A stretch of DNA of 64,000 nt from an uncultured bacterium. GTDB lineage: Bacteria > Verrucomicrobiota > Lentisphaeria > Victivallales > UBA1829. Position 1 is the first letter of the stretch, and every line of letters starts with the position of its first letter. The translations under genes and the position numbers were made by a program. The notes under the pieces were generated by a model. The model was not told the origin of the DNA, did not search any database, and saw nothing but the letters and a program-made list of their open reading frames with translations. The DNA is taken from assembly GCA_900548385.1 (NCBI GenBank), contig URKJ01000005.1:1-64000 (forward strand), read 5' to 3'. Positions 44,907 through 53,048 of this stretch are shown here, in pieces.

Positions 44907-47036
44907 ATGCCGTTCGTCATCAATGAAAGTAAAAAAATATTTTTGTGCAGCACCCGGAATATGTCTTATGCGTTTGCTCTCTCCCCGTCCGGTGTTCCGG
45001 TCAATCTCCACTGGGGCGGAAAGATTGACCGGATGGAAGATCTTCCTCCTGCGGAAGAGATTTCCTGGTTCAGCCGTTCGCATTATCATTCCCGTGCAGG
45101 ATTCAGCCGTTTTGAGTATTCCGCGTATTCTCCCGGTTTCTGTTACGAGCCGTGTGTGAAACTGTTGTCGCCGGACTGCGCCCTGCACCTGCAGTACGCC
45201 GGATTCCGGCAGGAAAGCGGTGAACATCTCGCAGTCGATCTTTCCGACGGCGGGACGGGGCTGCGGCTGCGCCTTCATTACATGCTTTACCCGGAATTCG
45301 ACCTGCTTTCCCGCTGGACGGAGGTCGTGAACGAGGGGAATGCCGTGGTCCGTTTTGAAACTCTTTTTTCCGCCGTCTGGGTTCTGCCGCGCGGCAAGGC
45401 TCCGCGCCTGACCACGCTTCAGGGGGAATGGGGACAGGAGTACCGCGTCCGCCGCGCCGCCGTCGAACCGGGAGAACGGGTGCTGGAGAGCCGCAACGGA
45501 ATCAGCGGCCATGCCGCCGTGCCGTTTTTTGCGTTTGATCCGGGCAACGCCGACGAGCGTTCCGGCGAGGTGCGTTTCGGGACCCTGCTCTGGAGCGGCG
45601 ACTGGAAGTTCATCGTCGAACGCGACGCATTCGGCGAAACCCGCGTTTCCGGCGGCTTGAACAACTTCGATTTTGAACTTGCCCTTGCTCCGGGCGAGCG
45701 GTTCGGCACGCCGGCTTTTCTCGGCGGATTCACACGCGGCGGATTCGGAGAGATGACCCGTCTGATTCACCGTTACAGCGCCGCCCGGATTTATCCCAGC
45801 AATATGGCGCGGCGGGTCATGCCGGTGGTGTTCAACACCTATTCCTGCATCCGCGGAGCGGAAGTGACCGAACGAAACGTTCTGGAGCTGATTCCGAAAG
45901 CGGCGGAAGCCGGATGCGAGCTGTTCATCATCGACGCCGGATGGCAGCAGAACATGGGCGACTGGACCATTCATCCGGAGAAATTTCCCGGCGGATTCCG
46001 GAAGATCATCAGCACCGTCCGGGCGCACGGCATGGAGTTCGGACTCTGGGTGGAGTTCGAACGAGTGGATTCCTCCAGCCGCATTTACCGGGAGCATCCC
46101 GAATGGCGGGTCGACGACGCACACTATTCCCTGCTCAATTTCGCCCGGCGCGATGTGCTTGATTATATTCACGGCGTTCTGCGGAAGCTCCTTGCGGAAA
46201 ACGACATCGTTTATTTAAAAATGGATCTCAACCGTTATCTGAATATTCCGGAAGTGGAAAACCGCCGTGAAATGCGGACGAAGTACATGCTGAATTTTTA
46301 CGAACTGATGGAGCGCCTGAGCGGAGAGTTCCCTGACGTCTTTTTTGAGAACTGTGCAAGCGGAAGCGGGCGCGGGGATCTGGCGATGGACCGCTTTTTC
46401 ACCAGGGTCAACCGCAGCGACAATCAGGATACGCTCGACGTTCTTGACATTCAGGAGGGATTCAGCTACCTGCATTTTCCGAAAATGGCGGGCGGCGGCT
46501 GCCAGATCAGCAGAAGTTATTCGTACTTTTTCAATCACCGGGAAATTCCGCTCCGCTTTATGGCGCATGCGGCGCTGATGGGGTGGCCGTCGCTCGGGAT
46601 TCCCCTGCATAAGAGTCCGCCGGAGGAACTGGCGGAGTGCCGGGGGTATTTTGAACTCAACCGGAAGATCCGTCATATTGTCGCATTCGGCGAACTGTAC
46701 CGTCTTGCGTCGCACCGGGAGAACCGGTACGCGGCGTTTGAGTATGTTCTTCCCGACAAATCCGAGGCTCTGCTGTTTGTATTCGGACACGCTCTGCAGT
46801 TTGCGGAACAGCTTCCGAATCTGCGTATGGAGGGGCTTGATCCCGATGCGGTCTATACGGTCACGCGCCACGGGCGGCACGATACGGAACGGGATGCGTT
46901 CTGCAATGTGGAGGAGCCGGAATTGCGTCCCGTTTCCGGACGCGGGCTTGCCGAACTCGGTATCCGGGTCGGACTCGACGGTGATTTCGACAGTCGGATT
47001 CTGCATTTTGTAAAAATCAAAAAAGAAGGAGAGTAA
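44907..47036 (+). CDS. GH36 alpha-galactosidase
   Basis: A 709-residue cytoplasmic enzyme. An N-terminal beta-supersandwich (1 to about 300) is followed by the TIM barrel with VVFNTYSCIRG, FIIDAGWQ and GLWVEFERVD. The nucleophile Asp is in YLKMDLNR near residue 440, FENCASGSGR follows, and the acid/base Asp is in RVNRSDNQD near 504. It removes terminal alpha-galactose from oligosaccharides such as the raffinose family or galactomannan pieces. GGAGG precedes the ATG. No signal peptide and no transporter nearby. Its C-terminal coding sequence is repeated as a remnant at 50876. Confidence 0.93.
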   Translation: MPFVINESKKIFLCSTRNMSYAFALSPSGVPVNLHWGGKIDRMEDLPPAEEISWFSRSHYHSRAGFSRFEYSAYSPGFCYEPCVKLLSPDCALHLQYAGFRQESGEHLAVDLSDGGTGLRLRLHYMLYPEFDLLSRWTEVVNEGNAVVRFETLFSAVWVLPRGKAPRLTTLQGEWGQEYRVRRAAVEPGERVLESRNGISGHAAVPFFAFDPGNADERSGEVRFGTLLWSGDWKFIVERDAFGETRVSGGLNNFDFELALAPGERFGTPAFLGGFTRGGFGEMTRLIHRYSAARIYPSNMARRVMPVVFNTYSCIRGAEVTERNVLELIPKAAEAGCELFIIDAGWQQNMGDWTIHPEKFPGGFRKIISTVRAHGMEFGLWVEFERVDSSSRIYREHPEWRVDDAHYSLLNFARRDVLDYIHGVLRKLLAENDIVYLKMDLNRYLNIPEVENRREMRTKYMLNFYELMERLSGEFPDVFFENCASGSGRGDLAMDRFFTRVNRSDNQDTLDVLDIQEGFSYLHFPKMAGGGCQISRSYSYFFNHREIPLRFMAHAALMGWPSLGIPLHKSPPEELAECRGYFELNRKIRHIVAFGELYRLASHRENRYAAFEYVLPDKSEALLFVFGHALQFAEQLPNLRMEGLDPDAVYTVTRHGRHDTERDAFCNVEEPELRPVSGRGLAELGIRVGLDGDFDSRILHFVKIKKEGE

Positions 47037-47038
47037 AA

Positions 47039-47815
47039 ATGAGACCGTCATTATGTGGGTTGTCCTCTGTTTTTATCCGGAGATTTTCGTTGATAGAGCT
47101 TTTGATTTGTATTTCCATAATAGCGATTCTTGCGGGTATGCTTTTGCCCATGTTGAATTCCGTCAGGGAAAAGGGACTCGGCAGCAGTTGTCTCGGCAGA
47201 ATCCGGCAGGTCAATATGTTTTTGTCGTTGTATGCCGATTCCCACGACGATTATCTGCCTCCGAGGGGTTTTTTCGCAGAGGGGGGCGTTCCCGGCAGCT
47301 GGTACGATATGCTGAAGAGTTCCGGGCTGGGGAATGAACTTAAAAATGCGGAAGCGTTTCGTTGTCCGTCGCTTCCGGTTCGCAAAGACCATGGGAATGT
47401 ACATGGGGACGAACTTCAACTGTTCGGACTCAATATCTGGATCACGGGAAAAGGTTCGGTGAAAGAATGCATCGTTTCGTTTGTCAAGCGGAGCGGAATG
47501 TGCAGGAAGAAAAACGATTTTTCCGCGCAGAGACCATCCGATCAGGTGTTGCTGGCGGACAGCATTTATACGACGTACAGCGGAGCCTTCGGAACCGGAA
47601 GTTCGTCTATGGTTCCGGTTCAATATCTGGGCATTGGCGTCAAACACAATGTGAGCGGCAACGGCGCAGTACATTTCCGGCACGGAGAGAATTCCTCTTT
47701 CGGTATGCTCGACGGCTCTGCCGCGGGAATGCGATTCCAATCGGCGTATTGGCGTTCAAACGTTACCGCAGGCATTTTGCCGGGACTGATTTTTCATTCA
47801 CAACAGCTGAAATAG
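47039..47815 (+). CDS. Pseudopilin with H-X9-DG motif (cluster c)
   Basis: A 258-residue protein with a 15-residue leader, longer than its two relatives, then FSLIELLICISIIAILAGML as the pilin-like helix. HGENSSFGMLDG is an exact H-X9-DG motif. The residue before the Phe is Arg, not Gly. It starts two bases after the GH36 stop, with GAAGGAG upstream, so it is co-transcribed and directly linked with the alpha-galactosidase. Same unknown role as those at 28395 and 40109. Confidence 0.88.
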   Translation: MRPSLCGLSSVFIRRFSLIELLICISIIAILAGMLLPMLNSVREKGLGSSCLGRIRQVNMFLSLYADSHDDYLPPRGFFAEGGVPGSWYDMLKSSGLGNELKNAEAFRCPSLPVRKDHGNVHGDELQLFGLNIWITGKGSVKECIVSFVKRSGMCRKKNDFSAQRPSDQVLLADSIYTTYSGAFGTGSSSMVPVQYLGIGVKHNVSGNGAVHFRHGENSSFGMLDGSAAGMRFQSAYWRSNVTAGILPGLIFHSQQLK

Positions 47816-47824
47816 GAGTAAACT

Positions 47825-50800
47825 ATGCGCCATTCCTGTAATCAATTTTTTGGATTTCTGATTCTCTTTTCATTCTGTTCTGCAGCGGTGTCCAACGACT
47901 GGAGCGAGTGGACTTTCCACCGGAAGCCGGAAATAGACAATGCGTTTATTCGGGTGACCGCGGACGGTTTGCGCGTGCAATGTCATTCCGTGCCGGGGAA
48001 AACGGAATTCCGCGATCTTTCCGCAACGAAGCCGCTTGTTCTGGAAAAAGGGCGAAAATACATTCTGGACGCAGAGATTACGGCGGAGCGTGCCGGAGAA
48101 ATTGCATTCGTGTATAAACAGCATGAACCGTATAAGCCGCTTGGATTGAGTACCGTAAAGAAACTCGTTCCGGGAAAAAACCGATTCGTTCTGAAGTTTA
48201 CCGCAAAGGAGTATCCGGAGGGAAAGACTCCTCTGATTACGATCGGCTGCGGCAGAGTCGGCGGAGGAATTACCGTATCTGATTTTTCAATTATTCCGGA
48301 TGAGGACAAAAAATTGTCTTTTTCCATTCTTTCCGATGACTGGTGCGCGGAATATCAGGGTCGGAAGAAAAACGTCAAAGCCGAAAATGGCGTCATTGAT
48401 TTCCGTCGGTTGTTCGGCAACCGGCCGATACGGTCGGAGGCTGTTTTAACCAAAACCTTTTTCAGTGATTGTTACGGGACGATGAGAATCGGCGTTTCCG
48501 CCGACTGGTGGATGGAGATTATTGCCAACGGAGTGCGCGTTCATTCGACTCTTGAGCGCGGGAATTCCGGACCGTTGAGTCCCAAAACCGCCTTTACGGA
48601 CATTCCGGTCCTGCGGGGGAAAAATGAGCTTCGGATCCGTGTTTTAAGCGGGAGTCACAGCTGGAGCTTCATTTACGGGGAACCCGTTGCTACGGTCATT
48701 CCTGAAAAAACGGAGAAATGGTGGAAGACGTGCGTTCCGGTGAAAAACACTGTCGTTAAAGGAAGTGCGCTTGATCTCTCTCCGATTGTTCCCGACGGAA
48801 AGGCGGATTGCAGAATTGTTTACAGTCCTGCAATCGGTTCCTATGCGTATGAGAATGATTTGGAGACGCCGGTTCGTCTGTTCGTCACGGAATCCATTCC
48901 GTGGGAAATTTTTTTCGGACGCAAGTTGATTTGCTCGGAGGCGCAGGCGAAAAAAGAGCTTGACTGCTGGGCGCAGTCCCTCCGGCGCCGCGGATATGGA
49001 GGTGTCAGGATGCATACTCTCGACGGAATCCTCTGCCATCTGTCGGATAAAGACATGGAGACGGATCCGAAAGCTCTTGACCGGGTTATGTACGCATTTC
49101 ATCGGCTTAAACAGGAGGGAATGCGCCTTCAGCTGACGATACTTGCTTATAATTTGTATGCCGGGCGGCGGAACGCGGCCGCTACGTTCGCGAACAGAAT
49201 TCCGCATAAGATCGCCTTTCTGTTCTTAAACGATTTCGAATGCGAACGGTTCCGTTTCGGGGCGGAAACACTCTTGAATACGGTCAATCCCTACACAAAG
49301 AAACGTCTGGCGGACGATCCGCTGCTTATGAGCGTGGAACTTTATAACGAAATGGAAGTCGGAGCCGATTTCGTATCCGGTTTTTATTATGGAAATAAAA
49401 GTGACCGGTTCGCCCCTGTCAGGGAGAAGATCGGAAAGGAATGGGAATCGTTCTTAAAACGCCGCGGTTTAGCTTTGCGTCCGTTGCCGCGGATTGCGGT
49501 GTCCGGGAAGAATGATTCTCCTGATGCGGCTCTGTTTTTTGAATTTCATGCGGAACAGCTTGACCGTTCGTTTCATTGGGGGGAAAAGGTGCTTCGTGAG
49601 CTTGGGTGGCGGGGGACGATTGTTCAGAACAGTCAGTCGAAAAGGGTCGGATACGGTGTGTCACGCTGGCGCTGCGCCCATGCTGTGGAGGCGCATGGCT
49701 ATTTTGCGCATCCCTCCAGTTTTATGCGCCCCGGATCGCAAACGTATCAGCGGAGCTCCATAGAGGGGCTTGCCGAGCAGTTCCGCAGCGTCAATTCCGT
49801 GCGCCTGTACGGACGTGCATTTCAGGTCGGAGAGTTCAATCACGCGTTTTGGAACCGGTATATCCATGAAGGGGGAGTGCTGTTTCCCGCGCTGGCGGCG
49901 TTTCAGGGGTATCAGGCGATTGCCTATTTCAAAGATCCGTATGAAATACGCAAAAGCGGCATGGATTGTTTTTCCGTAGGAGAGAATCCGGTAATGGCGG
50001 CAAACGGTTTTTTAGCCGCGGTTCTGTTCGGCCGCGGAGACGTCCGGCGGTCGTCCCGTCTGGTGCGCCTGAACATTCCGGACCGCTATTTGAAACAGGG
50101 AGCCAACATGTATTTCCCGATTAACAGCGAACAATCCAAAATTGCGTTGATGACCGGTTTCTGCACAGCGTTTCCGGATCAGCCGCAGGCTGAGGGCGTT
50201 TCATTTTCACGCAAGCCGGATTTTGAACTGGAACCCGCGAACCACGGGGTCGTCAACCGCTTTGAATGGACCAGTAATATCCGGGACGTCAATGACTGTT
50301 CGTTTGACCTTGCCGGATTTTCCGCAATGCTGAAAGAACGGGGTATTCTGCCTTCCGGGAATCTTTCCGACCCGGCAAAAGGTTTGTTTCAGACGGATAC
50401 GGGGGAGATTACAATAAACGGTCCTGAAAAGTGGATGTCCGTCGTTACGGACCGTACGGAAGCCGTTTCCTGGAATGGAAAATCCGGAAAGCGGCTCAAA
50501 TGCCTGACCGTTTTTTCCAGCACGGGACATGCGACTGTCGCTGTCAGCGCTGTCGACGGCAAGTCCTTACAGGAGTCCACGAGGATTGTTCTGATTTACA
50601 ATACGGAAGCGATTAATTCCGGAATGGAGTTCACGGAGGATTGGAAGGTTCTGCATTCACCGGGCAGACTGCCGGTCCTGGCCAGAACCGGGACTCTCAG
50701 AGCGGAAATCGCGGTTCCGCACGGGGAATGGCGGCTTTATGCGCTCGGACTGGACGGAAGCAGGCGTGAGGAACTGCCGGTCGAAAACCGTGGCGGCAGG

Positions 50801-50869
50801 CTGAGTATTCTTTTGGACACCGCGGCTTTGAAAAAAGGTGTGACTCCGTTTTTTGAACTTTGCAGGTAA
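47825..50869 (+). CDS. Large secreted glycoside hydrolase-like protein (cluster c)
   Basis: A 1014-residue secreted protein: signal FFGFLILFSFCSAAVS, a CBM4/9-like domain (about 20-165), a GH2-type sugar-binding sandwich (about 175-290), a probable TIM barrel (about 340-720) and C-terminal beta domains. The barrel contains SVELYNEMEVGADFV near residue 508, whose Glu is a candidate acid/base. A second candidate Glu lies in FQVGEFNHAFW. The family is not assigned; it differs from the WN-x-ECFY pair of clusters a and b. AGGAG precedes the ATG. It ends the GH36 operon. Confidence 0.7.
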   Translation: MRHSCNQFFGFLILFSFCSAAVSNDWSEWTFHRKPEIDNAFIRVTADGLRVQCHSVPGKTEFRDLSATKPLVLEKGRKYILDAEITAERAGEIAFVYKQHEPYKPLGLSTVKKLVPGKNRFVLKFTAKEYPEGKTPLITIGCGRVGGGITVSDFSIIPDEDKKLSFSILSDDWCAEYQGRKKNVKAENGVIDFRRLFGNRPIRSEAVLTKTFFSDCYGTMRIGVSADWWMEIIANGVRVHSTLERGNSGPLSPKTAFTDIPVLRGKNELRIRVLSGSHSWSFIYGEPVATVIPEKTEKWWKTCVPVKNTVVKGSALDLSPIVPDGKADCRIVYSPAIGSYAYENDLETPVRLFVTESIPWEIFFGRKLICSEAQAKKELDCWAQSLRRRGYGGVRMHTLDGILCHLSDKDMETDPKALDRVMYAFHRLKQEGMRLQLTILAYNLYAGRRNAAATFANRIPHKIAFLFLNDFECERFRFGAETLLNTVNPYTKKRLADDPLLMSVELYNEMEVGADFVSGFYYGNKSDRFAPVREKIGKEWESFLKRRGLALRPLPRIAVSGKNDSPDAALFFEFHAEQLDRSFHWGEKVLRELGWRGTIVQNSQSKRVGYGVSRWRCAHAVEAHGYFAHPSSFMRPGSQTYQRSSIEGLAEQFRSVNSVRLYGRAFQVGEFNHAFWNRYIHEGGVLFPALAAFQGYQAIAYFKDPYEIRKSGMDCFSVGENPVMAANGFLAAVLFGRGDVRRSSRLVRLNIPDRYLKQGANMYFPINSEQSKIALMTGFCTAFPDQPQAEGVSFSRKPDFELEPANHGVVNRFEWTSNIRDVNDCSFDLAGFSAMLKERGILPSGNLSDPAKGLFQTDTGEITINGPEKWMSVVTDRTEAVSWNGKSGKRLKCLTVFSSTGHATVAVSAVDGKSLQESTRIVLIYNTEAINSGMEFTEDWKVLHSPGRLPVLARTGTLRAEIAVPHGEWRLYALGLDGSRREELPVENRGGRLSILLDTAALKKGVTPFFELCR

Positions 50870-50875
50870 GAGAAT

Positions 50876-50939
50876 GAACTCCGTTCGGATATCCGGGTCG
50901 GACTCGACGGCGATTCTGACAGACGGATTCTGTATTTTG
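50876..50939 (+). pseudogene. 3' remnant of a second GH36 gene
   Basis: Bases 50891-50939 match 46962-47010, the end of the GH36 gene, at 44 of 49 positions, and the frame encodes the same IRVGLDGDSDRRIL-type ending. A few more bases (GAACTC) match just upstream with an insertion. The reading frame has no start and the rest of the gene is gone. It marks a past duplication or rearrangement. Confidence 0.8.
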
Positions 50940-50973
50940 CCGGATGGCGAAAATACGGAGGCTTGTACTTTTT

Positions 50974-51007
50974 CCGGAGGTGCGGAGCATCGGTTTCCGC
51001 ACTCCGG
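50974..51007 (+). terminator. GC-rich hairpin after the GH36 operon
   Basis: CCGGAGGTGCGGA (50974-50986) and TCCGCACTCCGG (50996-51007) form a 12-bp stem with a one-base bulge and a 9-base loop. There is no T run, so it may be a transcript-protecting or Rho-dependent end. Confidence 0.5.
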
Positions 51008-51164
51008 TCCGTAAACAACCTGTTCCTGCTCGACCGTCATGACGAAATTTCCGACAGACTTTGGAATGTTCCGGAAAACCGCCGGAGTATTCCATTTTTT
51101 GCATAAAGTCACCCGGAAAGCTTTTGCAAGTTCCGAAAAAGAGATCGTTTTTTTTAAATGGCTC

Positions 51165-51203
51165 TTGATTTTTTTACGATGACCATGTATAAGTATCATA
51201 CTT
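51165..51203 (+). promoter_or_regulatory. Promoter and palindrome of the Flp pilin genes
   Basis: TTGATT (51165-51170) and TATAAG (51188-51193) are 17 bases apart. A palindrome AAGTAT-C-ATACTT (51191-51203) overlaps the -10 and is a possible repressor site. GGAGGTG precedes the first pilin start. Confidence 0.65.
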
Positions 51204-51224
51204 AATAATATCAGGAGGTGCTCC

Positions 51225-51476
51225 ATGAGAAAACTTACCAGAAAGCATGCCGTGATGATGGAATATGTCATCATCGCCGTATTGATTGCGGCGGCGGTTG
51301 TCGTTGCCGTTATCATGTTCGGAAAAAACGTTTCCAAAGAGATGAATGTCGCAACACAGTCCATGAGCGATGCAAAAGGTGCTGAAACATCGCAGAAAGC
51401 TGTAGAAACCGGAACCAAGTCCGATATTCAAAAAGCAAATGCACATGAAAAAGCCATGCACAATTACGACAAATAA
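51225..51476 (+). CDS. Flp-type pilin 1
   Basis: An 83-residue prepilin of the Tad/Flp class: a basic leader (MRKLTRKH), then AVMMEYVIIAVLIAAAVVVA with the Flp-type Glu-Tyr at positions five and six, and a short soluble tail rich in Lys, Asn and Ser that ends in HEKAMHNYDK. The residue before the cleavage site is His rather than Gly. It is probably the major pilus subunit. The first 60 residues are nearly identical to the next gene, so this is a recent tandem duplication. Confidence 0.9.
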   Translation: MRKLTRKHAVMMEYVIIAVLIAAAVVVAVIMFGKNVSKEMNVATQSMSDAKGAETSQKAVETGTKSDIQKANAHEKAMHNYDK

Positions 51477-51497
51477 TCAGAAAAAGCGGAATCGTGC

Positions 51498-51749
51498 ATG
51501 AAAAAACTTACCAGAAAACATGCTGTGATGATGGAATATGTCATCATCGCTGTATTGATTGCGGCGGCGGTTGTCGTTGCCGTTATCATGTTCGGGAAAA
51601 ACGTCTCTCATGAGATGAATGTGGCAACAAAATCCATGAGCGATGCAAAAGGTGCTGAAAATTATCAGGGCGAGCTGAAAAAGAATGCCGCTCAGGATAT
51701 TAAAAAAGCAAATGAGCATGAGAAAGCCATGCACAATTACGATAAGTGA
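51498..51749 (+). CDS. Flp-type pilin 2
   Basis: An 83-residue twin of the previous gene, with the same leader style (MKKLTRKH), the same AVMMEYVIIAVLIAAAVVVA helix and the same HEKAMHNYDK end. The two differ mainly in the middle of the tail (ENYQGELKKNAAQDIKK against ETSQKAVETGTKSDIQK). Start 21 bases after the first stop. Divergence only in the exposed tail suggests alternative pilus surfaces. Followed by a strong terminator. Confidence 0.9.
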   Translation: MKKLTRKHAVMMEYVIIAVLIAAAVVVAVIMFGKNVSHEMNVATKSMSDAKGAENYQGELKKNAAQDIKKANEHEKAMHNYDK

Positions 51750-51774
51750 TTTTTTGCTCCAGCACTAAAATTCA

Positions 51775-51809
51775 GACGAATTCCCGCTCCGTGGGGATTC
51801 GTCTTTTTT
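51775..51809 (+). terminator. Rho-independent terminator after the pilin pair
   Basis: GACGAATTCCC (51775-51785) and GGGATTCGTC (51794-51803) pair with one bulged base, followed by six T (51804-51809). It would let pilins be made in excess of the assembly genes that start 17 bases later. Confidence 0.88.
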
Positions 51810-51825
51810 ATGAAACAGGTTGCGG

Positions 51826-52374
51826 ATGGATCATTTGACTTTCGGAAAAATAATTCTGGCGACACCATGGCTGATTTATCTGTCGGTTTACGATTTCCGG
51901 AAACATCAACTTCCGAACGCATGGGTTTACGGTGGAATTCTTGTGATGTCGGCAGTTGCGTTCGGGGTAAATACCGCTTATGCTCTGGGGTCGCTGGTGA
52001 CGGCATTTCTGGCATCTCTTTTTCTATTGCTGCCGTTTTTTCTTCGCGCTGCCGGTGCCGGCGATGTGAAGATGCTTTTTGCTGCAGGGCTGATCGCCGG
52101 CCCGGGAAACACGCTGAATTTGATTTTGCTGGTTTCCATGGCGGGGCTCATTCTGGCTTTGGTTATGCTTTTTTTCCGGAAAGTGGATACGGCAAGGCTG
52201 AAACACTACTGCCGTTGTCTGTTTGATTTCCGGTATGACCGCAGTGCAGGAAGAAAAAACCTGCCGCCTCCCGATACGGAAAGCTGCCGTGTCCCGTTTG
52301 GCGCGGCGATCGCAGCGGGTCTTTTTCTGAACTTGCTGATGCAGCTGCTTTACTCCATGGGGAAAAACGGATGA
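51826..52374 (+). CDS. cpaA: Prepilin peptidase of the Tad system (CpaA/TadV)
   Basis: A 182-residue membrane aspartic peptidase of family A24 with about five or six helices. The two catalytic Asp are in YDFRKHQLPNAW (residue about 22) and GAGDVK (about 72). It processes Flp and pseudopilin leaders; the methyltransferase domain of PilD is absent, as in TadV/CpaA. The ORF could begin at a TTG at 51820, but the ATG at 51826 has AGG seven bases upstream. The start is close to the terminator, and its own promoter is not clear. Confidence 0.9.
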   Translation: MDHLTFGKIILATPWLIYLSVYDFRKHQLPNAWVYGGILVMSAVAFGVNTAYALGSLVTAFLASLFLLLPFFLRAAGAGDVKMLFAAGLIAGPGNTLNLILLVSMAGLILALVMLFFRKVDTARLKHYCRCLFDFRYDRSAGRKNLPPPDTESCRVPFGAAIAAGLFLNLLMQLLYSMGKNG

Positions 52375-53048
52375 AGCGGCGAAGACATTTTTTGAAAGAT
52401 TCAAAGGGCGCGGTATTGCTGGAGTTTATTTTCTGCTTTCCGATTTTATTTGTCCTTTTTCTTTTCGCCGTTCAGTTTGCGTACATCATGATTACCTGGC
52501 ATGTTGTGCACTACTCTGCTTATATGGGAGCCCGTTCCTCCATGACGGTCAATAACCTTCAGCGCAAAAGCCGGGCGGAAGCCGTGGTTAAGCGGATTCT
52601 TGCAACGGTATCCGCGTCTCCGGCAGATTCCAAAGACGCAAAAGACCGGGCAGACGACAAGTACATCAAACTGGATGGTTGGGGACGGCTTCCGAATACA
52701 AAGTATCTGGACAAGCAGGTGGAAGTCGATATTCCTCTTACAGACCTGGATCCCCGCGGGGTCAAATGCACGGTCCGGTTCAAAATGTTCCTTCAGGTTC
52801 CGGTTGCCGGGCGAATTATCAGTTTTTTTGCAAAAAAAGACAAGACCGGAGAAGAGGAAAAATGGGAAAAGAAACTGGATGAGCAGGCTTATGCGCTCAA
52901 TCCCGCCATGCTCTCCCGGTACGCCAATGAAATGAATGCAGGCGGTTCCGGCAGGGAAAAAGAACTGAAATATCCGTATATCACCCTGAGTTCCAGCAGC
53001 GTGATTTCAATTCCTTATGCAACGAAATTTTATCCTCTGACAAGATGA
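52371..53048 (+). CDS. TadE-like minor pilin
   Basis: A 225-residue pseudopilin of the TadE type. The N-terminus SKGAVLLEFIFCFPILFVLF has the Gly before the cleavage point and Glu at position five, followed by a hydrophobic helix and a periplasmic domain. TadE-like proteins prime or stabilise Flp pilus assembly. The ATG overlaps the cpaA stop and the stop overlaps the next start (ATGA at both), so translation is coupled. Confidence 0.85.
   Translation: MKRRRHFLKDSKGAVLLEFIFCFPILFVLFLFAVQFAYIMITWHVVHYSAYMGARSSMTVNNLQRKSRAEAVVKRILATVSASPADSKDAKDRADDKYIKLDGWGRLPNTKYLDKQVEVDIPLTDLDPRGVKCTVRFKMFLQVPVAGRIISFFAKKDKTGEEEKWEKKLDEQAYALNPAMLSRYANEMNAGGSGREKELKYPYITLSSSSVISIPYATKFYPLTR

Larger units (their letters stand above)
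50870..51224. other. Intergenic region with GH36 remnant, hairpin and pilin promoter
   Basis: This 355-base gap holds, in order, the GH36 C-terminal remnant (50876-50939), a strong hairpin (50974-51007) and the promoter of the pilin genes (51165-51203). I see no gene. The long minus-strand reading frame across it is not convincing. Confidence 0.6.

Noticed and set aside
50657..51418. 253-codon minus-strand reading frame from the 1014-residue gene into the pilin gene
   Set aside because: It overlaps the pilin promoter and a real pilin gene; no domain or ribosome site is seen.
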